A stretch of DNA of 27,172 bases from contig PPDG01000073.1 in assembly GCA_002899795.1 (NCBI GenBank), positions 1 to 27,172 of the forward strand, given 5' to 3'. Origin of the DNA: Desulfobacteraceae bacterium. GTDB taxonomy: Bacteria; Desulfobacterota; Syntrophobacteria; BM002. The notes beneath the pieces were generated by a model that made no database searches, was not told the DNA's origin, and worked only from the letters and a program-made list of their open reading frames with translations. Within the stretch, counting starts at the first letter, position 1. Every line of letters begins with the position of its first letter. This document shows, in pieces, positions 1 through 8,450 of this stretch. A program made the position numbers and the translations under genes.

Positions 1-177
1 GGATATATTATGAATCACTTGCTGCGACCACGGATATGGGCGTCCTTCCTGGCGTCCTCGGGTGTCGGCTCCTGCGACGTACCATTCAGGTACGCCTCGG
101 AACCAACATCCTGTGGTTACCAGGTGGCACGCCCATCTTCGCGGTCTCGCGACAGCAATTCATGAAATATCCGGGCT
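1..177 (+). repeat. MITE-like element, copy 1 (left end cut by window)
   Basis: Nearly the same sequence recurs in inverted orientation at 5513-5694. The right terminus at 158-177 is identical to the 20-bp terminal inverted repeat of copy 2. The left terminus is represented by positions 1-15 with two mismatches, and its first five bases lie before the window. No transposase is encoded, so the element is non-autonomous. The Shine-Dalgarno sequence of the next gene begins at the first base after the element. Confidence 0.8.
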
Positions 178-190
178 AGGAGGATTGATT

Positions 191-850
191 ATGATCATTG
201 AGCAGATCACGGTGGGTGAGATGGAAGTATTCTGTTACCTGGTGGCTTGTGAAGAGACCCGGGAGGCCGCAGCTATTGATCCTGCAGGCGACAAAGATGA
301 CATAGAGAAAATCATCTCGGTTCTCGAGGAAAATGATCTCCAGCTGTCTTACATTATTAACACCCACGGTCATGCTGATCACACCTTTGGCAATCAGCTT
401 TTGGCCGGCCGAACTGGTGCCAAAACAGTAATGCATGAACTGGATGACGATTTGTTTACTACCGATGAGGCTAAGGCTTGGGCCGCGGCATTCGGGCTTT
501 CAGCTGCGCCACCGGTTGATATTCGGATCACTGACGGTTACAGACTGCCCCTGGGCAAGCTGATCCTGGAGTTCATCCACACACCAGGACATACTCCGGG
601 AGCAGTATGTGTGCTGGTGGAAAACAATCTTATCACCGGTGACACTCTTTTTGTTGGAGCCGTCGGACGCACCGATCTGCCGGGGGGTTCCATGGAAACG
701 CTGCTCAATTCCATCAAGGAAAAGCTGCTGCCCCTCCCCGAAGACACCGTGGTATGGCCCGGGCATGACTACGGCGATCAACCCACCTCAACCATGGGGC
801 GGGAGAAGGAGACGAATCCGTATATTACTGATTTTATTTTGGACGCGTGA
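191..850 (+). CDS. Metallo-beta-lactamase-fold hydrolase, glyoxalase II-like
   Basis: A 219-residue single-domain protein of the MBL superfamily, probably cytoplasmic. The metal-binding motif THGHADH is at residues 58-64. Further ligands are His134 in HTPGHTPG, Asp151 in GDTLF and His192 in WPGHDYG. The GRTDLPGGS segment at 160-168 is typical of the small GloB-like hydrolases (hydroxyacylglutathione hydrolase or related thioester hydrolases); these lack the C-terminal helical domain of classical glyoxalase II. The substrate cannot be read from sequence. I chose the ATG at 191 because AGGAGG at 178-183 precedes it at normal spacing. The frame is open further upstream, but that part lies in the MITE-like repeat and gives no family sequence. 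The gene overlaps or abuts ogt downstream, suggesting a two-gene transcript. Confidence 0.88.
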   Translation: MIIEQITVGEMEVFCYLVACEETREAAAIDPAGDKDDIEKIISVLEENDLQLSYIINTHGHADHTFGNQLLAGRTGAKTVMHELDDDLFTTDEAKAWAAAFGLSAAPPVDIRITDGYRLPLGKLILEFIHTPGHTPGAVCVLVENNLITGDTLFVGAVGRTDLPGGSMETLLNSIKEKLLPLPEDTVVWPGHDYGDQPTSTMGREKETNPYITDFILDA

Positions 851-885
851 CCGTTGAAACCATTTGTCCAATGAGGATGAGAACC

Positions 886-1425
886 ATGCAAAGGGCAATA
901 TATTATACCCAACTCAACTCCCCCTGGGGCCCCTTGTTTCTGGCTGGCACTGAAAAGGGTATCTGTTCATGCCAGTTCTTGCCTGGCAAGGATATCTCAA
1001 ACCTAATCTCCCAGTTGTGGGAAAAACCCGACCATCTGGTGCAAGAAAATGCACTGCCTTTAGTCCCGGCCATCGACGTTTTAGAACAGTATTTCTCAGG
1101 TGAAACGAAACATCTGAGCCATGCCTTGGATCTTCAGGGAACCCCCTTCCAGCGCATGGTTTGGTCAGCACTGCGGGAGATTCCCCTGGGCAAAGTTACC
1201 ACCTACGGAGAGATCGCCGGTGAGATTGGCAGGCCGCGGGCGGCCCGAGCTGTGGGTCAGGCATGTGGAAGCAACAATGTGGTTCTCTTTGTCCCTTGCC
1301 ACCGGGTAGTGGCTGCTCATGGTAAATTGGGAGGCTTTGGCGGGGGCCTTGAGTTGAAAAAGGCTCTTCTTCGACACGAAGGATTTTTCAGCTTTCAGCT
1401 GTCAGCTGTCAGCGATCAGAAATGA
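886..1425 (+). CDS. ogt: Methylated-DNA--protein-cysteine S-methyltransferase
   Basis: Repairs O6-alkylguanine by a suicidal transfer of the alkyl group to its own cysteine. From the ATG at 886 the protein has 179 residues. The catalytic PCHRVV motif is at 137-142 with acceptor Cys138. The helix-turn-helix region (VTTYGEIA, then RAARAVGQA) precedes it, and the GGFGGGLELKKALLRHEG tail is typical. A GTG start at 847, overlapping the upstream stop, would add 13 residues without family similarity; the ATG at 886 has GAGGA at 873-877 upstream. The last dozen residues (FQLSAVSDQK end) are encoded by a dispersed AGCTTTCAGCTGTCAG-type repeat, so the native C-terminus was probably altered by repeat sequence. 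Convergent with gpsA. Confidence 0.93.
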   Translation: MQRAIYYTQLNSPWGPLFLAGTEKGICSCQFLPGKDISNLISQLWEKPDHLVQENALPLVPAIDVLEQYFSGETKHLSHALDLQGTPFQRMVWSALREIPLGKVTTYGEIAGEIGRPRAARAVGQACGSNNVVLFVPCHRVVAAHGKLGGFGGGLELKKALLRHEGFFSFQLSAVSDQK

Positions 1426-1516
1426 TTATTTGGTTAGGATTGAAAAACCGCGCAGGTGTTGGGAGTTGAGTGCATGCTTGTGAATGGTATTCTACAAGTC
1501 TGGAAGCTGAAAGCTG
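1389..1516. repeat. Dispersed CAGCTTTCAGCT-type inverted repeat
   Basis: CAGCTTTCAGCT at 1389-1400 is the exact reverse complement of 1505-1516. Further partial copies of the GTCAGC unit lie between 1400 and 1420 and near 1517-1527. The arms bracket the gap between the convergent genes ogt and gpsA (1426-1527), which holds no other gene. The separation of about 100 nt is too long for a simple terminator. Confidence 0.55.
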
Positions 1517-1527
1517 ACGGCTGATCG

Positions 1528-2574
1528 CTACCCAAAAAAGGTGTCCACTTCATGTTTCAGTTCACGCTGCATTAACTCTGTTAGCGCTTTTTCTGCTGGT
1601 TGGTCCTCATAAAGGATACGGTACATTTGCTCGCAAATGGGCATCTCGATTCCCTGTTGCTGGGCCAGATTATGAACAGAACGCGTGGTTTTGACCCCCT
1701 CCGCCACCATTTTCATCTCAGCAAGTATCTCGGCAAGTTTCTTCCCTTGGCCAAGCTGATATCCCACAGTGCGGTTGCGGCTGAGATCACCGGTACAGGT
1801 GAGAACCAGATCACCCACACCAGCGAGTCCCAGAAAAGTCAAAGGGTGGGCCCCCATACTAGTGCTTAGGCGGCTCATTTCGGCCAATCCCCTGGTCATC
1901 AGCGCCGCGCGGGTGTTGTAACCCAGGCCGAGGCCATCAGTGATGCCGGCAGCCAAGGCTATGATATTCTTCAGCGCCCCGCCCATTTCCACCCCAATCA
2001 CATCAGTACTGGTATAAATCCTGAAAAATTCAGTGGAAAAAAGCCTTTGTACTTCCTGCGCCACTTCCTTGGAAGTGGAGGCCACTGTGACTGCCGTGGG
2101 CACCTTCTGAACTACTTCGCGGGCAAAGCTGGGGCCTGAAAGCACTGCGTACTCCCAGTCCATGCCAGCCGGCATGACCTCACCCCAGACCCCGGACATG
2201 GTTTGCAAAGACTCATTTTCAATACCCTTGGTGGCGCTCACTATCACAACCGGTCCCTGCAAGAATTCAAGCATCTGCATGGCAAGGCGCCGATGTACGT
2301 GGGAGGGCACTGCCATGAGCACAATCCGCTTCCCGGCCAGCACCGTCTCCAGGCTATTGCCTGGTTCGAGCAGTGGTGACAGTTGTACCCCCGGCAGATA
2401 GAGCGTATTTTCTCTGGTCTTTTGCATTTCTTCGCAAAGGTCCTCTTCAAAGACCCAGAGGGTAACGGCAATACCCTTTTCGGCCAACAGATTAGCGAGT
2501 GCGGTTCCCCAGCTACCGCCGCCCACCACGGCCACAGCCTCCGTAAAGCCCTTTTGCGTATTCTGTTCGTCCAT
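1528..2574 (-). CDS. gpsA: Glycerol-3-phosphate dehydrogenase [NAD(P)+]
   Basis: Cytoplasmic enzyme reducing dihydroxyacetone phosphate to sn-glycerol 3-phosphate for phospholipid synthesis. The 348-residue length is normal, with a short N-terminal extension. The Rossmann motif GGGSWGTA is at 18-25. ATKGIE lies at 114-119 and SGPSFAREV at 146-154. The catalytic lysine is Lys202 in GALKNIIALAAGI, and the glycerol-phosphate binding segment TCTGDLSRNRTVG is near 259-271. The ATG at 2574 is preceded on the minus strand by a GGAG element about six bases upstream. It is the last gene of the leftward set that starts at dnaA, but 288 bases of repeat-rich DNA separate it from gyrA, so co-transcription is uncertain. 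Confidence 0.96.
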   Translation of the reverse strand: MDEQNTQKGFTEAVAVVGGGSWGTALANLLAEKGIAVTLWVFEEDLCEEMQKTRENTLYLPGVQLSPLLEPGNSLETVLAGKRIVLMAVPSHVHRRLAMQMLEFLQGPVVIVSATKGIENESLQTMSGVWGEVMPAGMDWEYAVLSGPSFAREVVQKVPTAVTVASTSKEVAQEVQRLFSTEFFRIYTSTDVIGVEMGGALKNIIALAAGITDGLGLGYNTRAALMTRGLAEMSRLSTSMGAHPLTFLGLAGVGDLVLTCTGDLSRNRTVGYQLGQGKKLAEILAEMKMVAEGVKTTRSVHNLAQQQGIEMPICEQMYRILYEDQPAEKALTELMQRELKHEVDTFFG

Positions 2575-2862
2575 TAATTCTCCGAGAGTGGCACTATACT
2601 AGGCACTGCAGGGCGACGCGGCGAGACGGGGATTAAGGGTCAGACGACGGAGGTCAGCAGGCAGCCGTTTCAACTAGGCACTAGGGAGTAATCACTAGGC
2701 ACCACACAGCATTAGTCAGTAGCTAGCGTTGAGAGGAACTCAACTTTGATTTTTTCTCTCCTGAATTCTTGCTCCTAGCTCCTTACTCTATGCCCTATGC
2801 CTTTTCAAATTCGCAATCCGAAATCCGAAATCCGAAATTACCTAAGTGTTTAGTGCCTAGTC
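2575..2862. repeat. Gene-free gap with dispersed short repeats
   Basis: Between gpsA and gyrA the sequence is a patchwork of short motifs and no convincing gene. ACTAGGCACT-like units occur near 2599, 2674 and 2694, with an inverted relative (AGTGCCTAGT) near 2851. A triple run of the CCGAAAT unit lies near 2817-2838. Similar motifs recur at 24048-24195 and 25901-25940, so they belong to genome-wide repeat families rather than to local control of gpsA. Confidence 0.6.
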
Positions 2863-5319
2863 TTAACTGTCCGCTGCTTCATCCCCTGCCGGCTCCTCTT
2901 CCTCCGACTCTGCCAAAATGGCCATATCCACCACTCTTTCATCTTGTGGGATGTTAATGAGGCGAACTCCCTGGGTAACCCGACCAATTATGGAAATCTC
3001 ATTGACCTTCATTCTAATGAGAAGACCGCGATCAGTAATAAGCATAATTTCATCATTATCACTAACCTGCCGAAAACCAACCACGGGGCCATTTCTCTCG
3101 GTTGTCCTCATGCTCAGCACCCCTTTGCCTCCCCGGCGACGAAGAGGATATTCCGTGGTCCGGGTGCGTTTGCCGTAACCATTTTCGCTCACCGTTAGAA
3201 TAGTGGCCTCTTCACTCACCACCTCCATGCCCACCAGGGAGCTGCCGTCGACATTCATGCCCTTGACCCCCCGGGTCACCCGACCTATGGGCCGAATTTC
3301 CTCTTCACGACAGCGAAGAGCTTTCCCTGCCTGGGTGGTAAAAAATAGTTGTTGTTTGCCATCTGTGAGCCGAACATTGATGAGCTCGTCATCCTCGTCA
3401 ATTTTCAGTGCTATGATACCGCCAGCTCGTGGTTTGCCAAAGGCCATAAGTTCGGTCTTCTTTACCACACCTTTTCTCGTGGCCATTACCACGTACATGT
3501 CGGTCTCAAATTCCCGCACTGGCAGTATGGTGGCCACCCGCTCCGCCTCCTGCAGTTGCAGCAGATTAACTATAGCCTTTCCCCGCGCCAAAGGGCCGGC
3601 TTCAGGCAACTGATACACCTTCAACCAATGGATACGTCCAAGGTTGGTGAAAAATAGGAGGTAGTCATGGGTTGAAGCCACAAAAAGAAGCTCAACGAAA
3701 TCTTCCTCACGCGGCCTGGTACCCGATCTACCTTTACCACCTCGTCGCTGGCTGCGGTAGAGTTGAACTGGACTCCTCTTGATGTAGCCGGCGTGAGAGA
3801 CCGTGACCACCATGTCTTCCTCGGTGATGTAATCTATCAGGTCCAACTCCTCGATATCCCAGACAAGCTCTGTGCGTCGCTCGTCTCCGTACCCTTCCTT
3901 AAGCTCCAGAAGTTCTTGGCGCACCACGCTTATCAGCAGGCTTTCATCTTCCAATATCTTGCGCAAACGGGCGATCTTTTCAAGAAGAGTCTGGTATTCT
4001 TCGAGTATGCGCTGCCGCTCAAGCCCGGTTAGCCTTTGCAAGCGCATCTCAAGGATGGCCTGAGCTTGTTTGTCTGTGAGTCCGTATTCTCCCATCAACT
4101 GAGCTTTGGCCTCCTTGGGATTGGGCGCCCGCTTTATAAGCTCAATAATGGCATCAATGTTTTCCAGGGCTATTTTCAAACCTTCCAGGATGTGAGCCCG
4201 CTCCTCGGCCCGGCGTAACTCAAAAGCTGTGCGCCTCATGACAACAGTGCGACGATGTTCCAGGAAATGGCCCAGTATTTCTTTGAGAGAAAGAAGTTCA
4301 GGCCGGTTGTGGACAATGGCCAGCATATTTATGCCAAAAGTGACCTCCATATTGGTATACTTGTAAAGATTGTTCAGCAGAACCTCGGCATGTTCATCCC
4401 TTTTCAGATCTATGGCCACCCGCATACCTTGCCGGTCAGACTCATCCCGGATGTCCCGTATTCCTTCAATTCTTTTCAACTTTACCAATTCTGCAATTCG
4501 CTCCAAAAGTTTTGCCTTATTCACCTGAAATGGTAGTTCGTTGATGACTATGCGTTGCTGGTTCCCATCTAACTCTTCCACCTCCACTCTAGCCCGCACC
4601 TTGATAAGCCCCCTGCCAGTGGAGTAGGCTGCCCGGATGCCGGCGGCACCATACATCAGACCTGCTGTGGGAAAATCGGGTCCGGGGATGATGGCAAGCA
4701 ACTCCTCGAGCTCTATTTGGGGATTATCGATGGTGGCGATAAGTGCATCGACAACCTCACTCAGATTATGGGGTGGAATGTTACAAGCCATACCAACTGC
4801 AATTCCAGATGCCCCATTTATGAGGAGGTTGGGTACCGAGGTCGGCAGAACCGTGGGTTCATCGAGGGAGGAATCGTAGTTGGGAGCGAAATCAACCGTC
4901 TCTTTGTCCAGATCGGTGAGAAACTCATGGGCCAGCTTGTTCTGTCGGACTTCAGTGTATCGCATGGCCGCTGGTGGATCTCCATCCACCGAACCGAAGT
5001 TCCCCTGACCATCAACCAATCTATAGCGCATCGAAAAATGCTGAGCCATGCGCACAAGAGCATCATACACTGCGGCATCACCATGAGGATGATACTTACC
5101 AATTACGTCACCGACAATGCGGGCGGATTTCTTGTATGGCTTGTTCCAGTCGTTACTCAACTCCCGCATCGCATAGAGTATGCGTCGGTGCACCGGCTTG
5201 AGCCCATCGCGCACATCTGGAAGGGCCCTGCCGATGATAACGCTCATGGCATAATCTAAATAAGAATGCTTTAATTCATCTTCGATAGTGATACGTTGGG
5301 TGCTCTCTTGTTGGCTCAT
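2863..5319 (-). CDS. gyrA: DNA gyrase subunit A
   Basis: Breakage-reunion subunit of DNA gyrase; forms A2B2 with GyrB to introduce negative supercoils. The length of 818 residues is normal. The N-terminal winged-helix core includes ALPDVRDGLKPVHRRILYAM (32-51) and the catalytic tyrosine Tyr121 in AAMRYTE. The GyrA box QRRGGKG precedes the six-bladed C-terminal domain and marks it as GyrA, not ParC. The protein ends in an acidic tail (SEEEEPAGDEAADS). In the quinolone-determining region the sequence is HPHGDAAVYD, so Ala82 stands where E. coli has Ser83, while Asp86 is kept. The Shine-Dalgarno sequence is weak (TGAG about 11 bases before the ATG). Confidence 0.97.
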   Translation of the reverse strand: MSQQESTQRITIEDELKHSYLDYAMSVIIGRALPDVRDGLKPVHRRILYAMRELSNDWNKPYKKSARIVGDVIGKYHPHGDAAVYDALVRMAQHFSMRYRLVDGQGNFGSVDGDPPAAMRYTEVRQNKLAHEFLTDLDKETVDFAPNYDSSLDEPTVLPTSVPNLLINGASGIAVGMACNIPPHNLSEVVDALIATIDNPQIELEELLAIIPGPDFPTAGLMYGAAGIRAAYSTGRGLIKVRARVEVEELDGNQQRIVINELPFQVNKAKLLERIAELVKLKRIEGIRDIRDESDRQGMRVAIDLKRDEHAEVLLNNLYKYTNMEVTFGINMLAIVHNRPELLSLKEILGHFLEHRRTVVMRRTAFELRRAEERAHILEGLKIALENIDAIIELIKRAPNPKEAKAQLMGEYGLTDKQAQAILEMRLQRLTGLERQRILEEYQTLLEKIARLRKILEDESLLISVVRQELLELKEGYGDERRTELVWDIEELDLIDYITEEDMVVTVSHAGYIKRSPVQLYRSQRRGGKGRSGTRPREEDFVELLFVASTHDYLLFFTNLGRIHWLKVYQLPEAGPLARGKAIVNLLQLQEAERVATILPVREFETDMYVVMATRKGVVKKTELMAFGKPRAGGIIALKIDEDDELINVRLTDGKQQLFFTTQAGKALRCREEEIRPIGRVTRGVKGMNVDGSSLVGMEVVSEEATILTVSENGYGKRTRTTEYPLRRRGGKGVLSMRTTERNGPVVGFRQVSDNDEIMLITDRGLLIRMKVNEISIIGRVTQGVRLINIPQDERVVDMAILAESEEEEPAGDEAADS

Positions 5320-5386
5320 AAGTTTTTCTCAGCAAAAATGGTTACATGAGTTGTTTCTCGTCCGTGGTCCCCCATCAGGCCCACCA

Positions 5387-5418
5387 CTGAATCGCGGCTG
5401 GAAAGCCGCTCCCACAGA
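5387..5418 (-). repeat. REP-like palindromic hairpin
   Basis: GCGGCT (5394-5399) and AGCCGC (5404-5409) form a perfect 6-bp stem with a GGAA loop. On the minus strand it reads GTGGGAGCGGCTTTCCAGCC followed by GCGATT. This resembles REP elements mobilised by RAYT (Y1-type) transposases in Proteobacteria. It lies in the gyrB-gyrA gap (5320-5512), which otherwise shows no gene. A degenerate relative lies near 14634-14670. Confidence 0.6.
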
Positions 5419-5512
5419 ATGTTAAGGACCACTGACAAAAAAACAGGATGAAACGTCCAAAACCTGAACCTCGCCCCAGACCTTGGCGCCGCCATCCTGC
5501 TCGCTTTCATCA

Positions 5513-5694
5513 AGCCCGGATATTTCATGAATTGCTGTCGCGAGACCACGAAGATGGGAGTGCCACCTGGCAACCGCAAGGAGTTGGTTCCGAGGCGTAC
5601 CTGAACGGTACGTCGCAGGGACCGACATCCGAGGACGCCAGGAAGGACGACCATATCCGTGGTCGTAGCAAGTCATTCATGAAATATCCGGGCT
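5513..5694 (-). repeat. MITE-like element, copy 2 (complete, 182 bp)
   Basis: The element is bounded by perfect 20-bp terminal inverted repeats: AGCCCGGATATTTCATGAAT at 5513-5532 and its exact reverse complement at 5675-5694. An internal hairpin, CGTACC/GGTACG, sits near 5596-5612. Copy 1 is at 1-177 in the opposite orientation. No clear target-site duplication is visible. Insertion was immediately after the last GyrB sense codon: the gyrB TAG stop uses one flanking base and the first two bases of the terminal repeat. Confidence 0.85.
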
Positions 5695-8104
5695 AGATAT
5701 CCAATTCTCTCACTTCCAAAGCGTTGTTCTGGATGAACTCCCTTCTTGGCTCCACCTTGTCTCCCATAAGGATGGTAAAAATTGTATCGGCTTCAACCGC
5801 ATCCTCTACAGTTACTTGGAGCAAGGTGCGTTTCTCGGGGCTCATGGTGGTCTCCCATAATTGCTCGGGATTCATTTCCCCGAGCCCTTTATAACGCTGA
5901 AGGCTCAAGCCCTTTTCTCCTTGCTGGCGCAGGTATTCCAGCAAACCCCTCTTGGAGTGGATGGGCATCTCCTTTTCGCCTTCAACTACTCTATAGGGTG
6001 GCTCGTCAAGGTCACGTAGTTGTTGTCGCTTTTCCAGAGCACGGCGGAAAGCCACCATATTGAACAGATGCCTGCCAACCGTAATCCAACCCCAACCATT
6101 CTCTTTGGCCCGTACTTGAATTTCAAACGTTCTATATTCCTCATTCTCCCGGAGGTCACCCACCTCGAAGTTTTCTTTCTTGAACTCTTCCTGCAGCCGG
6201 GCCATACTCGCCCGATCCACTTGAAGCGGCTGCTCCAAAGAAAGTTTTAAGAGGATCTTCATCAAATCGGGATCGTAGCCCCTTTTCTGTAGGGAATGAA
6301 GCACATCAAAATAACCAACCATTTTCTCCATGAGCTCTAACAGATCATCGCCGCCGAACACCTTGCCGCTCTTTTCCACGCACACTTGGCGGTCTTTGGT
6401 GGCACGCTGCAGAAGAAAGCGCTGGAATGAAGATTCATCGCGAATGTAGGTTTCCCGTTTGCCATGGCTCACTCGCAACAGTGGTGGCTGGGCAATGTAG
6501 AGGTGGCCTTTGGTGATGAGTTCCTCCATCTCTCGGTAGAAGAAGGTAAGCAGCAGGGTACGAATATGGGAGCCGTCCACGTCGGCGTCAGTCATGATGA
6601 TCACCCGGTGGTAGCGCAGTTTGGACAGATCGAAATCATCCTTACCCACACCGGTACCGAGTGCAGTGAACATTGTGCAGATTTCCTGGTTTTCTAACAT
6701 CTTGTCGAAGCGCGCTTTTTCCACATTGAGAATCTTACCGCGCAATGGCAGCACTGCCTGAAATTTCCGATCTCGTCCCTGTTTTGCCGATCCCCCGGCG
6801 GAATCACCCTCCACTATAAATAACTCGCTCCGGGCTGGATCCCTTTCCTGACAGTCTGCCAACTTGCCTGGCAGGGAGTGCTCTCCCAGGACACCTTTCC
6901 GTCGAGTAAGATCTCTGGCTCGTCGGGCCGCCTCTCGCACCCTGGCAGCTTCCACCACCTTGGTGAGAACGGCACGACCTACTTGCGGATTCTCCTCAAA
7001 AAAAGAGCTGAGATGCTCATAGATCAGCGTCTCCACCAAGCCTTTCACTTCACTGTTGCCCAGTTTTGTCTTGGTTTGGCCCTCGAACTGCGGGTTGGCC
7101 AATTTGACGCTGATGACAGCAGCCAAACCTTCACGAACGTCGTCACCTTCAAGCTTTTCCTTTAGGTTCTTGGGAGTGGTATCACCTGCAACATATTGAT
7201 TTATTGTTCTGGTAAGGCCCGCCTTAAAGCCGCTGAGATGGCTTCCACCCTCCCTGGTGTTTATGTTGTTGGCAAAAGAGAATATTTTCTCGCTATAGGT
7301 GGCGTTATACTGGAGGGCGATCTCCACCGCGATGCCATCTCTGGTGCCGGACAGGTGGATCACATCGGGATGGACAACATCTCTGTTTTCGTTGAGGTGT
7401 TGCACAAATGAGATAATCCCACCTTCATAATAAAACTGCTGTCTTCGATTCTTGCGCTCATCCTCTATGGTTATTCGAACTCCCTTGTTGAGAAAAGCCA
7501 ATTCACGCAAGCGATTCAGGAGGATTTCGAAACTAAAGTTAATGTCTTTGAAAATAAGCGGATCTGGCCTGAAAGTAACCCTCGTCCCTCTGCGCTTCGT
7601 GGTACCAATAGTTTGTAGGGGCGTTACGGTTTCGCCGCGCTCATAGCGCTGGTGATGCACTTTACCATCCTTGCGAATTTCCACTTCTAGAAACTCACTC
7701 AGCGCATTTACCACCGAGACGCCGACGCCGTGAAGTCCTCCAGATACCCGATAAGACTGATTGTCAAACTTGCCGCCGGCATGAAGTTTGGTCATCACTA
7801 CTTCAACCGCAGGAACACCTTCTTTCTCGTGTTTATCTACAGGTATACCCCTGCCGTTATCATCAACGGTGATGGTATTGTCAGCCTGAATCTGAATATC
7901 TATCTGATCACAGAAGCCAGCAAGCGACTCATCGATACTATTATCGACCACTTCGTAGACAAGATGGTGGAGGCCTTCGGTGGAAAGATTGCCAATGTAC
8001 ATGGCTGGCCGTTTGCGGACTGCAGATAAACCCTCCAGTACCTTGATCTTGCTGGCGTCGTACTCTTTCACACCAATACCTGGCGCTTGATCTAGATTTT
8101 CCAT
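5693..8104 (-). CDS. gyrB: DNA gyrase subunit B
   Basis: ATPase subunit of DNA gyrase. At 803 residues it is of the long type, like the 804-residue E. coli protein, with the extra segment inside the TOPRIM/tail region. The GHKL ATPase motifs are EVVDNSIDE (51-59), DNGRGIPVD (82-90) and GGLHGVGVSVVNALS (122-136). The QTK loop lies at 343-345. TOPRIM residues are EGDSAGG (432-438) and DADVDG (506-511). The C-terminal QRYKGLGEMNPEQLWETTM segment is intact. The last residues are LDI, and the stop codon is partly supplied by a MITE-like element. The start ATG has GGAG upstream, and a strong -10 lies about 45 bases further. Transcribed leftward between dnaN and gyrA, a common arrangement near bacterial origins. 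Confidence 0.97.
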   Translation of the reverse strand: MENLDQAPGIGVKEYDASKIKVLEGLSAVRKRPAMYIGNLSTEGLHHLVYEVVDNSIDESLAGFCDQIDIQIQADNTITVDDNGRGIPVDKHEKEGVPAVEVVMTKLHAGGKFDNQSYRVSGGLHGVGVSVVNALSEFLEVEIRKDGKVHHQRYERGETVTPLQTIGTTKRRGTRVTFRPDPLIFKDINFSFEILLNRLRELAFLNKGVRITIEDERKNRRQQFYYEGGIISFVQHLNENRDVVHPDVIHLSGTRDGIAVEIALQYNATYSEKIFSFANNINTREGGSHLSGFKAGLTRTINQYVAGDTTPKNLKEKLEGDDVREGLAAVISVKLANPQFEGQTKTKLGNSEVKGLVETLIYEHLSSFFEENPQVGRAVLTKVVEAARVREAARRARDLTRRKGVLGEHSLPGKLADCQERDPARSELFIVEGDSAGGSAKQGRDRKFQAVLPLRGKILNVEKARFDKMLENQEICTMFTALGTGVGKDDFDLSKLRYHRVIIMTDADVDGSHIRTLLLTFFYREMEELITKGHLYIAQPPLLRVSHGKRETYIRDESSFQRFLLQRATKDRQVCVEKSGKVFGGDDLLELMEKMVGYFDVLHSLQKRGYDPDLMKILLKLSLEQPLQVDRASMARLQEEFKKENFEVGDLRENEEYRTFEIQVRAKENGWGWITVGRHLFNMVAFRRALEKRQQLRDLDEPPYRVVEGEKEMPIHSKRGLLEYLRQQGEKGLSLQRYKGLGEMNPEQLWETTMSPEKRTLLQVTVEDAVEADTIFTILMGDKVEPRREFIQNNALEVRELDI

Positions 8105-8145
8105 AGGGCTCCATCACGACTTTTTTGAAGTTATTTAAACATTTT

Positions 8146-8154
8146 ATTATACCA
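8146..8154 (-). promoter_or_regulatory. Extended -10 promoter for gyrB
   Basis: The minus strand reads TGGTATAAT, a perfect -10 hexamer with the TGn extension, 41 bases upstream of the gyrB ATG. No good -35 hexamer is visible at 16-18 bases, which is usual for extended -10 promoters. Confidence 0.55.
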
Positions 8155-8450
8155 GCTTGCCACCCACAAACCTAGCATGGATATTTCCCCTCTCGCAGCA
8201 GTCTGCTGGAGTGGTGGAGTCTATGAAATCCCAAACTCCAAGCACCAAACCGGGGCCCCGCCCAGAGGGTGGGGACTCCGAAGGAGAAATATCAAACAAA
8301 TCTCAAATTCCAATATCCAATGACCAAAACACAAAACAGGTATGGAATTTTGAAACTGGGGACCCGCCCGCAGGGTGGGGAGTCCAAGCGAAGGGCGGAC
8401 AATATTGGTCATTGTGATTTGCTATTTGGAATTTTTAAGCACTCCTATCA
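8155..8450. repeat. Gene-free gap with GC-rich direct repeat hairpins
   Basis: This gap between gyrB and dnaN holds no convincing gene. Two 25-bp direct copies at 8255-8279 and 8361-8385 match at about 21 positions. Each can fold as a C-rich/G-rich hairpin (CCCGCCC against GGGTGGGG). Around them are A-rich motifs of the CAAATCTCAAATTCCAATATCC kind, here split by other bases, that look like repeat-family debris. A hairpin this close to the dnaN stop (8451) could end dnaN transcripts, but no T-run follows. Confidence 0.55.

Noticed and set aside
62..190. N-terminal extension of the MBL-fold protein by 43 residues.
   Set aside because: This part lies in the MITE-like element, and the ATG at 191 has a strong Shine-Dalgarno and begins family sequence.
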